Positions 1 to 6,878 of a stretch of 29,027 nucleotides of DNA are shown here, piece by piece (within the stretch, counting starts at the first letter, position 1; each line of letters starts with the position of its first letter). The notes below the pieces were generated by a model. The model ran no database searches, had not been told where the DNA came from, and was given only the letters and a program-made list of their open reading frames with translations. The DNA is from Methylocystaceae bacterium (GTDB lineage: Bacteria > Pseudomonadota > Alphaproteobacteria > Rhizobiales > Beijerinckiaceae), in the NCBI GenBank assembly GCA_003152255.1, contig PLZT01000193.1, forward strand, positions 5,110 to 34,136, read 5' to 3'. The translations under genes and the position numbers were made by a program.

Positions 1-80
1 TCGAGCTTCACCCGAAACATCGCGCTGGGCAGCAGCTCGGTCACGATTCCAGGAAATTCAAGCAATTCTTCCTTGGCCAT
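1..80 (-). CDS. infA: Translation initiation factor IF-1 (5' part only)
   Basis: The first 26 codons read [20 protein letters not shown] followed by MFRVKLE, which matches the start of IF-1 (MAKE...G.V.E.LP...FRV.LEN). IF-1 is a single OB-fold protein of about 72 residues that binds the A site of the 30S subunit and helps IF-2 and IF-3 during initiation. The ATG is at 80-78 and an AAGGAA Shine-Dalgarno lies about 5 nt upstream. The rest of the gene lies beyond the left edge, so the C-terminal part of the OB fold cannot be checked. The gene diverges from uup, with a repeat-rich gap between them. Confidence 0.93.
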   Translation of the reverse strand, partial: MAKEELLEFPGIVTELLPSAMFRVKL

Positions 81-271
81 GTGGTTCCTTGTTTAAAAGC
101 GCCGCGCGGGCTTGACATATGCCGCGCCGCGAAGCGCTTGGATTGGCGCGGACCCTAATCGAGAATGTGGGCTTTGTGAACCGTGCTGTTTGCGTAGCGC
201 GGCGGGAATTCGCGGTTTGACGCCGCGCCGGGGCGACAGCGGCGACGGCGGCGACGTTGACGCGGCGACAT

Positions 272-328
272 CCCTCATCCGACCTCGCTTCGCGAGGCCA
301 CCTTCTCCCACCAGTGGGAGAAGGAGTG
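272..328 (+). repeat. REP-like palindromic repeat, copy A
   Basis: The element starts CCCTCATCCGAC, contains a CCTCGCTTCGCGAGG hairpin and ends with the palindrome CTTCTCCCACCAGTGGGAGAAG. The copy at 372-429 has the same three parts in the same order on the opposite strand, so this is a structured repeat family and not chance. Repeats with this TTCTCCCAC..GTGGGAGAA core are widespread between genes of Hyphomicrobiales. They can fold into RNA hairpins that end or stabilise transcripts. Confidence 0.75.
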
Positions 329-371
329 GAGCCGTTTGATTCAACTTCAATAAGCTAAATCAATAGGGCGC

Positions 372-429
372 GTCCCTTCTCCCACTCGTGGGAGAAGGGG
401 GCCCTTGCGCAGCAAGAGTCGGATGAGGG
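372..429 (-). repeat. REP-like palindromic repeat, copy B (inverted)
   Basis: Read on the minus strand it starts CCCTCATCCGACT, continues through a TTGCTGCGCAAG hairpin and ends with the palindrome CTTCTCCCACGAGTGGGAGAAG. It is an inverted relative of copy A about 43 nt away, so the two form a BIME-like pair. It lies just upstream of the chosen uup start and inside the 5' extension of that reading frame, which argues against the longer start. Confidence 0.75.
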
Positions 430-515
430 CTCTCTCGCCGCCGCCCCGCCTCGACAAGCCGCCCGCGCCCGTGGGAGAAGCCGTCTCGACGGATTCCTTT
501 AACCCGAAAGCTCTC

Positions 516-2327
516 ATGGCTCCTCCCCCTTTGCTGGCGCTGCAAGGCGTGACACTCACGCTCGGCGGCAAGCCCCTGCTCGAAGGCGTCGATTTGTCGG
601 TCTCGCCCGGCGCCCGGCTGTGCCTTGTCGGACGCAATGGCTCGGGCAAATCGACCCTGCTCAAGATCGCCGCCGGAGAGATCGACTTCGACGCCGGAGA
701 GCGCTTTCTTCAGCCCGGCGCGAGCCTGAGATACCTGCCGCAAGAGCCGGACTTTTCCGGCTTCATTTCGGTCATGGCCTATGTCGAGGCAGGCCTGTCG
801 CCGCTCGACGATCCCTATTTCGCGAGGCAGTTGTTGGAGGGGCTTGGGCTCACCGGAGAGGAGAACCCGGCGCGGCTCTCGGGCGGGGAGGGGAGGCGGG
901 CCGCCCTGGTGCGGGCCCTGGCCCCCCAACCCGATATTCTGCTGCTAGACGAGCCGACCAACCATCTCGATCTGCCGACCATCGTCTGGCTGGAGGAGAA
1001 GCTCGCCGGCCTGCGCTCGGCCCTCGTCCTGATCAGCCACGACCGTCGCTTCCTGCAAGACCTCACCCGCGAGACCGTCTGGCTCGATCGCGGCCGCACC
1101 CGCCATCTCGACAGCGGCTTCAAGGACTTCGAGGCCTGGCGCGACCGCGAGCTGGAGGAGGAGGAACGCCAGCGGCACAAGGCCGACCGCAAGATCGTCG
1201 CCGAGGAACATTGGCTGCGCCACGGCGTCTCGGGCCGGCGCAAGCGCAACGTCAAGCGGCTCGGAGACCTCCACACGATGCGGGCCGAGCGCCGCCAGCG
1301 CGTCGCGCCGACCTCGGAGGTCAGGCTGGAGGCCAGCGAGGCCCAGCTTTCCGGCAAGCTCGTCATCGAGGCCGTGAAGATCGGCAAATCCTATGGCGAG
1401 CGGGTCATCGTCGAGGATTTCTCGACCCGCGTGATGCGTGGGGACCGGCTTGGGATCATCGGGGCCAATGGGGCCGGCAAGACCACTCTGGTCAATCTGC
1501 TGACCGGCAATCTCGCGCCCGACTCCGGCAAGGTCCGGCTCGGAGCCGGCCTCGCGATGGCCACGCTGGAGCAAAGCCGCGCCAGCCTCGATCCCGCCAG
1601 CACATTGCAGGACGCCCTCACCGGCGGCGGCTCGGATTTCGTCGAGATCAACGGCGAGCGCCGCCATATCATCGGTTATATGCGGGACTTCCTGTTTCAG
1701 CCGGAGCAGGCGCGCACGCCGGTCGGCAAGCTCTCGGGCGGGGAGCGCGGCCGGCTGATGCTCGCCCGCGCGCTGGCCCTGCCGTCCAACGTGCTGGTGC
1801 TGGACGAACCGACCAACGACCTCGATCTCGAAACGCTCGACTTGCTGGAGGAAATGCTGGCCGATTATCCCGGCACGCTGATCGTCGTCAGCCACGACCG
1901 CGATTTTCTGGACCGCGTGGCCACCTCGGTTTTGATGAGCGAGGGGGCTGGTCTGTGGCGGGAATATGCCGGCGGCTATTCCGATATGGTCGCGCAGCGG
2001 GGGGAGGGCGTGATCGCCAGGGAGGCCGCGTCCGAAGGCCCCGCCGCGCCGAAAGAGAAGCCTCAGCCTCGGGAGAAGCCGGCGGGACGCCCGCGCCTCT
2101 CCAACAAGGAACAACACGCGCTGACGACGCTGCCCAAGAAAATGGACGAGTTGCGCGCCAAGAAGGCCAAGCTGCAAGCCCTGCTCGACGACCCCGATCT
2201 CTACGCGAGCGATCCCGCCAAATTCGCCCGCGCCGGGGTCATGCTGGCCGAGATCGAGGCGGAGCTGGCTCGCAGCGAGGAGGAATGGCTGGAGCTGGAG
2301 ATCAGGCGCGAGGAAATCGAGGGGTGA
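516..2327 (+). CDS. uup: ABC-F family ATPase, Uup-like
   Basis: This 603-residue protein has two ABC domains in tandem and no membrane segments. Walker A motifs are GRNGSGKST (about residue 38) and GANGAGKTT (about residue 316). Signature motifs are LSGGEGRR and LSGGERGR, and Walker B motifs are LLLDEPTNHLDL and LVLDEPTNDLDL. A charged C-terminal domain after about residue 515 is predicted to form a coiled coil, which is typical of Uup and separates it from EttA. ABC-F proteins act on ribosomes, and Uup is also linked to suppression of precise transposon excision and to branched DNA intermediates. The ATG at 516 gives MAPPPLLALQGVTLTLGG, the normal family start. An in-frame upstream start at 405 would run through a repeat. 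Family assignment is firm; the exact role here is inferred. Confidence 0.92.
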   Translation: MAPPPLLALQGVTLTLGGKPLLEGVDLSVSPGARLCLVGRNGSGKSTLLKIAAGEIDFDAGERFLQPGASLRYLPQEPDFSGFISVMAYVEAGLSPLDDPYFARQLLEGLGLTGEENPARLSGGEGRRAALVRALAPQPDILLLDEPTNHLDLPTIVWLEEKLAGLRSALVLISHDRRFLQDLTRETVWLDRGRTRHLDSGFKDFEAWRDRELEEEERQRHKADRKIVAEEHWLRHGVSGRRKRNVKRLGDLHTMRAERRQRVAPTSEVRLEASEAQLSGKLVIEAVKIGKSYGERVIVEDFSTRVMRGDRLGIIGANGAGKTTLVNLLTGNLAPDSGKVRLGAGLAMATLEQSRASLDPASTLQDALTGGGSDFVEINGERRHIIGYMRDFLFQPEQARTPVGKLSGGERGRLMLARALALPSNVLVLDEPTNDLDLETLDLLEEMLADYPGTLIVVSHDRDFLDRVATSVLMSEGAGLWREYAGGYSDMVAQRGEGVIAREAASEGPAAPKEKPQPREKPAGRPRLSNKEQHALTTLPKKMDELRAKKAKLQALLDDPDLYASDPAKFARAGVMLAEIEAELARSEEEWLELEIRREEIEG

Positions 2328-2400
2328 GCCGGGTTCGCGGAGCGCGGTCGGATGAGACGCTGCGGTTTCCGTGAACGCCGCGACGCTTCGTCCCGCCCCC

Positions 2401-2427
2401 TTTGAAATCGAAAACCCATGCCCATAT
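2401..2427 (+). promoter_or_regulatory. Candidate RpoH (heat-shock) promoter of clpB
   Basis: TTTGAAA at 2401-2407 and CCCATAT at 2421-2427 match the sigma-32 pattern CTTGAAA ... CCCATNT except for the first base of the -35 element. The spacer between TTTG and CCCATAT is 16 nt. The -10 element ends 81 nt before the clpB ATG, and clpB is a classical heat-shock gene, so position and target agree. No transcript start is known. Confidence 0.6.
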
Positions 2428-2508
2428 CGCGCATAGGGCCGCCGTAAGGGGCCAAGGGCATGACGCGCCGCTCCATTGGAGGGCCGTCCTTTGAGTGGGG
2501 AAGCATTC

Positions 2509-5133
2509 ATGAACATCGAGAAATACACCGAGCGGGCGCGCGGCTTCATTCAGTCGGCGCAGGGCATAGCGACCCGCGAGGGCCATCAGCAGTTCACGCC
2601 GGAGCATATTTTGAAGGCGCTGCTCGACGACGAGCAGGGGCTCGCGGCGGGGCTGATCGACAAGGCTGGCGGACGCTCTCGCGAGGCCTTGCTCAAGACC
2701 GAGGCCGCCCTGGCGAAACTGCCGAAAGTCGAGGGCTCTGGAGCCGCGCAGCTTTATCTGACGCCCGCGACCGCGCGGCTGTTCGACAACGCCGAGAAGA
2801 TCGCGCAAAAGTCCGGCGACAGTTTTGTCACGGTCGAGCGGCTGCTGCTCGCGCTCGCGCTGGAGAAGGGGACCGAGGCCGCGCGCATTCTGAGCGAGGC
2901 CGGCGTGACCGCGCAGACGCTCAACGCGGCCATCGAGGATTTGCGCAAGGGCCGCAAGGCCGACAGCGCTTCCGCTGAAAGCGGTTACGACGCGCTGAAG
3001 AAATACGCCCGCGATCTCACCGAGGCGGCGCGCGAGGGCAAGCTCGATCCGGTGATCGGCCGCGACGAGGAAATCCGCCGGACCATTCAGGTCTTGGCGC
3101 GGCGCACGAAAAACAATCCCGTGCTGATCGGCGAACCCGGCGTCGGCAAGACCGCCATCGTCGAGGGCCTCGCCCTGCGCATCGTCAATGGCGACGTGCC
3201 GGAGTCCCTGCAGGACAAGAAACTGCTCGCGCTCGACATGGGCTCGCTGATCGCCGGCGCGAAATATCGCGGCGAGTTCGAGGAGCGAATCAAGGCGGTG
3301 CTGAACGAGGTCACGGCGGCGGCGGGCGGGGTGATCCTGTTCATCGACGAGATGCACACGCTGGTCGGCGCGGGCAAGGCCGACGGCGCGATGGACGCCT
3401 CCAATCTGTTGAAGCCCGCCCTGGCGCGCGGCGAATTGCATTGCGTCGGCGCGACCACGCTCGACGAATACAGGAAGCATGTCGAAAAGGACGCGGCTCT
3501 GGCGCGGCGGTTCCAGCCGGTGTTCGTCGGCGAGCCGACGGTCGAGGATACGATCTCGATCCTGCGCGGGCTCAAGGAGAAATACGAGCTGCACCACGGC
3601 GTGCGGATCAGCGACAGCGCGCTGGTGGCGGCGGCGACCCTCTCCCACCGCTATATCTCCGACCGCTTCCTGCCGGACAAGGCCATCGACCTGATGGACG
3701 AGGCCAGCTCGCGTTTGCGCATGCAGATCGACTCCAAGCCCGAGGAACTCGACGAATACGACCGCCGTATCGTTCAGCTGCGCATCGAGCAGGAAGCGCT
3801 GCGCAAGGAAACCGACGCGGCCTCCAAGGACCGGCTCGAACGGCTGGAAGGCGAGCTCGCGGGCCTCGAGGAGAAGTCCGCCGTGCTGACCCAGCGCTGG
3901 CGCGCCGAGAAGGAGAAGCTCGGTCAGGCCCAGAAGTGGAAGGAGCAGCTCGACAACGCCCGCAACGAACTCGCCCAGGCGCAGCGGCGCGGCGAATATC
4001 AGCGGGCCGGAGAATTGGCCTATGGCGTCATCCCCGATCTTGAACGCAAGCTGGCCGAGAGCGATGAAAAGGACGGCGAGAAGGTCGAGGAAGCCGTGAC
4101 CGCCGACGACATCGCGCAGGTGGTCTCGCGCTGGACCGGCGTGCCCGTCGACAAGATGCTGGAGGGCGAACGCGAGAAGCTGCTGCACATGGAGGAGGAG
4201 CTGGCGCGGCGTGTCGTCGGGCAGGCCGAGGCCGTCTCGGCCGTGGCGACGGCGGTGCGGCGCGCGCGGGCGGGGCTGCAGGACCCCAACCGGCCCATCG
4301 GCTCCTTCATGTTCCTCGGGCCGACGGGCGTCGGCAAGACCGAGCTGACCAAGGCGCTCGCGAGCTTCCTGTTCGACGACGAGACCGCGATGGTGCGGCT
4401 CGATATGTCCGAATACATGGAGAAACATTCGGTGGCGCGGCTGATCGGCGCGCCTCCGGGCTACGTCGGCTATGAGGAGGGCGGCGCGCTCACCGAGGCC
4501 GTGCGGCGCAGGCCCTATCAGGTTCTGCTGTTCGACGAGATCGAGAAGGCGCATCCGGACGTGTTCAACGTGCTGCTGCAGGTGCTCGACGACGGACGGC
4601 TGACCGACGGGCAGGCGCGCACGGTCGACTTCAAGAACACGCTGATCGTGATGACCTCCAATCTCGGCGCGGAATATCTCGTCATGCAGAACGAGGGTGA
4701 GGATTCGGCGGCCGTGCAGGCGGAGGTGATGCAGGTCGTGCGTTCGCGCTTCAGGCCCGAGTTCCTCAACCGCATCGACGAGATCATCCTGTTCCACAGG
4801 CTGCGGCGCGAGGATATGGGAGCCATCGTCGACATCCAGTTCAAGCGTCTCGCCAAGCTGCTGGAAGACCGCAAGATCGTGCTCGAGCCCGACACCAAGG
4901 CGCGCGACTGGCTCGCCACGCGAGGCTACGACGCGGCCTATGGCGCGCGGCCGTTGAAGCGCGTGATGCAGAAGGAACTGCAGGACGCGCTGGCCGAACG
5001 ATTGCTGGCCGGGGAGATCGTCGACGGCGCGCATGTGGCGGTGTCGGCGGACAGCGCGGGGCTTACGCTCGACGGCCGCCCAGCCAAGGGCGGGCAGGGC
5101 GACAATGTGGTGAGGATGAAGAAGGGCGCGTGA
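2509..5133 (+). CDS. clpB: ATP-dependent disaggregase ClpB
   Basis: The protein has 874 residues; the E. coli enzyme has 857. ClpB is a hexameric AAA+ unfoldase that works with DnaK/DnaJ/GrpE to pull proteins out of aggregates in the cytoplasm. In order it has a Clp N domain (residues 1-145), a first AAA+ domain with [13 protein letters not shown] (about residue 207), a long coiled-coil middle domain (about 400-530) rich in Glu, Lys and Arg, and a second AAA+ domain with [14 protein letters not shown] (about residue 603). The second domain has pore residues GYVGYEEGG and Walker [13 protein letters not shown]. The middle domain distinguishes it from ClpA. The ATG at 2509 has GGGGAAG 5-11 nt upstream; an in-frame ATG at 2476 would add 11 poorly conserved residues. 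An RpoH-type promoter candidate lies upstream. Confidence 0.97.
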   Translation: MNIEKYTERARGFIQSAQGIATREGHQQFTPEHILKALLDDEQGLAAGLIDKAGGRSREALLKTEAALAKLPKVEGSGAAQLYLTPATARLFDNAEKIAQKSGDSFVTVERLLLALALEKGTEAARILSEAGVTAQTLNAAIEDLRKGRKADSASAESGYDALKKYARDLTEAAREGKLDPVIGRDEEIRRTIQVLARRTKNNPVLIGEPGVGKTAIVEGLALRIVNGDVPESLQDKKLLALDMGSLIAGAKYRGEFEERIKAVLNEVTAAAGGVILFIDEMHTLVGAGKADGAMDASNLLKPALARGELHCVGATTLDEYRKHVEKDAALARRFQPVFVGEPTVEDTISILRGLKEKYELHHGVRISDSALVAAATLSHRYISDRFLPDKAIDLMDEASSRLRMQIDSKPEELDEYDRRIVQLRIEQEALRKETDAASKDRLERLEGELAGLEEKSAVLTQRWRAEKEKLGQAQKWKEQLDNARNELAQAQRRGEYQRAGELAYGVIPDLERKLAESDEKDGEKVEEAVTADDIAQVVSRWTGVPVDKMLEGEREKLLHMEEELARRVVGQAEAVSAVATAVRRARAGLQDPNRPIGSFMFLGPTGVGKTELTKALASFLFDDETAMVRLDMSEYMEKHSVARLIGAPPGYVGYEEGGALTEAVRRRPYQVLLFDEIEKAHPDVFNVLLQVLDDGRLTDGQARTVDFKNTLIVMTSNLGAEYLVMQNEGEDSAAVQAEVMQVVRSRFRPEFLNRIDEIILFHRLRREDMGAIVDIQFKRLAKLLEDRKIVLEPDTKARDWLATRGYDAAYGARPLKRVMQKELQDALAERLLAGEIVDGAHVAVSADSAGLTLDGRPAKGGQGDNVVRMKKGA

Positions 5134-5187
5134 GGCGGCTCGCGACTCTCGGGCCGCGCGCTCGGGGTCCGAGTGGCGATGGCGGCG

Positions 5188-5306
5188 ATTAGAGCGCTTT
5201 CCGTTCGAACGGAATCGTTCGAACGATAAGAAATCGCTCAAAATCAAAATGTTGGAGCAAGCTCTTATCGAAAAAGTCTATCAACTTTTTCGGAGCTTGC
5301 TCTAAT
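5188..5306. repeat. 119-bp interspersed repeat with inverted ends
   Basis: The element is bounded by ATTAGAGC (5188-5195) and its exact inverse GCTCTAAT (5299-5306). Inside are two overlapping palindromes around TTCGAACG (5201-5223), then the motif AAATCGCTCAAAATCAAAAT, then a long hairpin at 5255-5302. I recognise this core as a common intergenic repeat of Hyphomicrobiales genomes. It sits between the convergent clpB and luxR genes and marks the left edge of the quorum-sensing island. No transposase is encoded in it. Confidence 0.7.
5255..5302. terminator. Long hairpin between convergent clpB and luxR
   Basis: GAGCAAGCTC (5255-5264) pairs with GAGCTTGCTC (5293-5302), and CGAAAAAGT (5269-5277) pairs with ACTTTTTCG (5284-5292). 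Only a 4-nt bulge (TTAT) and a 6-nt loop break the stem. It could end transcription from both sides. No T tract follows directly, so the terminator role is inferred; the structure itself is clear. It forms the right half of the 119-bp repeat. Confidence 0.5.
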
Positions 5307-5360
5307 GTCGCCGCTGTCGCCGTGGTCGCCCCGGTTCATGCGCGCGGTAGCCCCTCCCGA

Positions 5361-6134
5361 TCAAATCAGTATCAGCCCCAGCGTGAGCGCGATCGCGACG
5401 GCCTGCGTCTTGTTCGTGGCGCAGAGTTTGCGCGAGGCGTTGCGAATGTGAAATTCGATGGTCTGTTCGGAGACGTTCAGAATTTCCGCCGTCTCCGAAT
5501 TGGTTTTTCCCCGCGCCGCCCAGGACAAGGCGTCGGACTCACGATCGGTGAGAAGGGTCGACGGATATTTCGGGCTGCTCGCCTTGAGCTGATCTCTTTC
5601 GTCCCTCTGCATGCTCCTGATGTATATGAGGCGGTTTATCCAGTATATAACAATAATGTGCAAATATGCATGCTGTTCTTTCAGCTTGAATATTAGTTTA
5701 CTTATAGGGTCCTTCCAAAAGAAAACAACAAGAGCGGAATATGTATTCGCATTTTTATCGACGAAATGATGGGGTATCACGATTCCGTCGGTAAAGCCGT
5801 GGTCCCTGGCGGCTTCCATGGTTTTGATGGCTCCGGACTTCCTTCCCGTCTTGTGCTTCGGCAACTGCAACTGATCCCACCTGAAGGGCAGATTCGATGT
5901 TCGGGCCATATGAAGGCAAGGATCCACCGCGGCGAAGTTGTTCGCTATGTAATCGCTCTCCCATTGCTTCCCGCTGGTGCCGAAATAATACGGCTTCTGG
6001 TCCGCCGCGCGTCCAATGTCCAGGAAATTGAAGGCCGCGAACCCGTAGCGCCCGGAGATGTCGTGCAGGACAAGCCGCAACTCCTCGATCGTCGCGCAGC
6101 TCTCGATTGATGAAATGGTCTCTTCGAGATTCAC
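5361..6134 (-). CDS. LuxR-family acyl-homoserine-lactone receptor and transcription factor
   Basis: With a GTG start at 6134 the protein has 257 residues: an N-terminal autoinducer-binding domain (about 5-165) and a C-terminal LuxR helix-turn-helix (about 193-257, LTDRESDAL...TIEFHIRNA). All six ligand-pocket residues of the family are present as W58, Y62, D71, P72, W86 and G113. TraR has W57, Y61, D70, P71, W85 and G113, so the alignment is almost residue for residue and supports this start. GGGAAG lies about 3 nt upstream of the GTG. A longer frame from GTG 6227 would overlap the luxI start and add 31 unrelated residues. The protein should bind an acyl-homoserine lactone and control the divergent luxI-P450 genes. 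Composition is AT-rich near the middle of the gene. I know no established gene name. Confidence 0.9.
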   Translation of the reverse strand: MNLEETISSIESCATIEELRLVLHDISGRYGFAAFNFLDIGRAADQKPYYFGTSGKQWESDYIANNFAAVDPCLHMARTSNLPFRWDQLQLPKHKTGRKSGAIKTMEAARDHGFTDGIVIPHHFVDKNANTYSALVVFFWKDPISKLIFKLKEQHAYLHIIVIYWINRLIYIRSMQRDERDQLKASSPKYPSTLLTDRESDALSWAARGKTNSETAEILNVSEQTIEFHIRNASRKLCATNKTQAVAIALTLGLILI

Positions 6135-6142
6135 GGGCTTCC

Positions 6143-6158
6143 CTATGGATTTCCTTAG
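6143..6158. promoter_or_regulatory. Candidate lux-box-like dyad between luxR and luxI
   Basis: CTATGGATTTCCTTAG is an imperfect palindrome (CTAnGGAnnTCCnTAG; 12 of 16 positions symmetric). It lies between the divergent GTG of luxR (6134) and ATG of luxI (6216), about 58 nt before luxI and directly beside the luxR ribosome binding site. LuxR-type receptors bind dyads of 16-20 bp in such positions. It is the best dyad I found in this gap, but the binding itself is inferred. Confidence 0.4.
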
Positions 6159-6215
6159 TTGAGGCAATTCTTCAAGCGTCGCATGCTCTCTTGCGCGGCG
6201 AGGAGTATGCGGGCA

Positions 6216-6878
6216 ATGAATAAGCACAGGCGGTCACGAAAGGCAATTATCACCACGCTGGGTTTGCGGCCTTCCGTAAAGGAAGAATTCGGCGCTTTTC
6301 GCAAGGCGCTGTTTGTCGACCAGCTCGGCTGGAGTCTAAAACTCCATGGAAATATCGAAATCGACGAGTTTGATACGGATAACACCGTATATTGCTTGAT
6401 ACACGAGTCAGATAAAATAATATCTGGATTTCGTGCTGTAATAACGACGCTTCCTTATTTGGTTAAGACGCATTTTTCGCATCTTGGATCTACTAGACCG
6501 TTTCCATCACGAGATGATTACTATGAAATAAGCCGCTTTGGTGTGTTATCAACCGATAATAGGCTAGACATCGGGCTAATGACATATGCCCTGATGTTCG
6601 ACTTCGCGCAAAGGCGCGACGCGACCGCCCTGATCGCGATCGCCGACCTTGGTCACGAGCGCTTGTTGCGTGCGATGGGCATTCGAACGCGCCGATACGG
6701 GCCGCCCGGCGTCGTTGGCGTCGACGCCTGGGGGCAGCCGATCGTTAGCGTGGCGGGCGACATACCGATTGCCGAGCAATCTCAAGAATTGATTCGGCTC
6801 CTTTCAAATCTATGCGAAACAGAACTGGAAATCACAGATGAAACACATGTTCTCGGACGTACGTCCGTTTATGCGTGA
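6216..6878 (+). CDS. LuxI-family acyl-homoserine-lactone synthase
   Basis: This 220-residue protein should join an acyl group (from acyl-ACP or acyl-CoA) to S-adenosylmethionine and release an acyl-homoserine lactone. All eight hallmark residues of the family are present at the right spacing: R29, F33, W39, D50, D53, R73, E104 and R107, in the contexts FRKALF, GW, EIDEFD, GFR and EISRFGV. The residue aligned with Thr144 of LasI, linked to 3-oxoacyl substrates, is Ala143 by my alignment, so a 3-oxo product is less likely. The ATG at 6216 has AGGAG (6201-6205) 10 nt upstream. ATG 6207 is too close to that site, and ATG 6183 has no clear site. Codons such as ATA, GTA and TCT are frequent, unlike the flanking genes. 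The 3' end overlaps the P450 gene by 41 nt. Confidence 0.92.
   Translation: MNKHRRSRKAIITTLGLRPSVKEEFGAFRKALFVDQLGWSLKLHGNIEIDEFDTDNTVYCLIHESDKIISGFRAVITTLPYLVKTHFSHLGSTRPFPSRDDYYEISRFGVLSTDNRLDIGLMTYALMFDFAQRRDATALIAIADLGHERLLRAMGIRTRRYGPPGVVGVDAWGQPIVSVAGDIPIAEQSQELIRLLSNLCETELEITDETHVLGRTSVYA

Larger units (their letters stand above)
81..515. other. Repeat-rich intergenic region, infA-uup
   Basis: This 435-nt gap separates the divergent infA and uup genes. It holds two inverted copies of a REP-like palindromic element, listed separately, and the promoters of both genes must also lie here. The uup reading frame stays open back to 405, but that stretch runs through a repeat copy and lacks a ribosome binding site, so I do not treat it as coding. 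I see no tRNA or other RNA gene. Confidence 0.6.

Noticed and set aside
405..515. 37-residue N-terminal extension of uup
   Set aside because: It runs through a REP-like repeat and has no ribosome binding site.
620..2374. 584-codon frame overlapping uup in another frame, and the antisense frame 945-2549
   Set aside because: Both are Arg/Ala/Gly-rich shadows of the ABC-F gene.
2302..5247. 981-codon open frame antisense to clpB
   Set aside because: It mirrors the coding frame of clpB, is rich in His, Arg, Leu and Gln as antisense frames in GC-rich DNA are, and has no recognisable domain or ribosome site.
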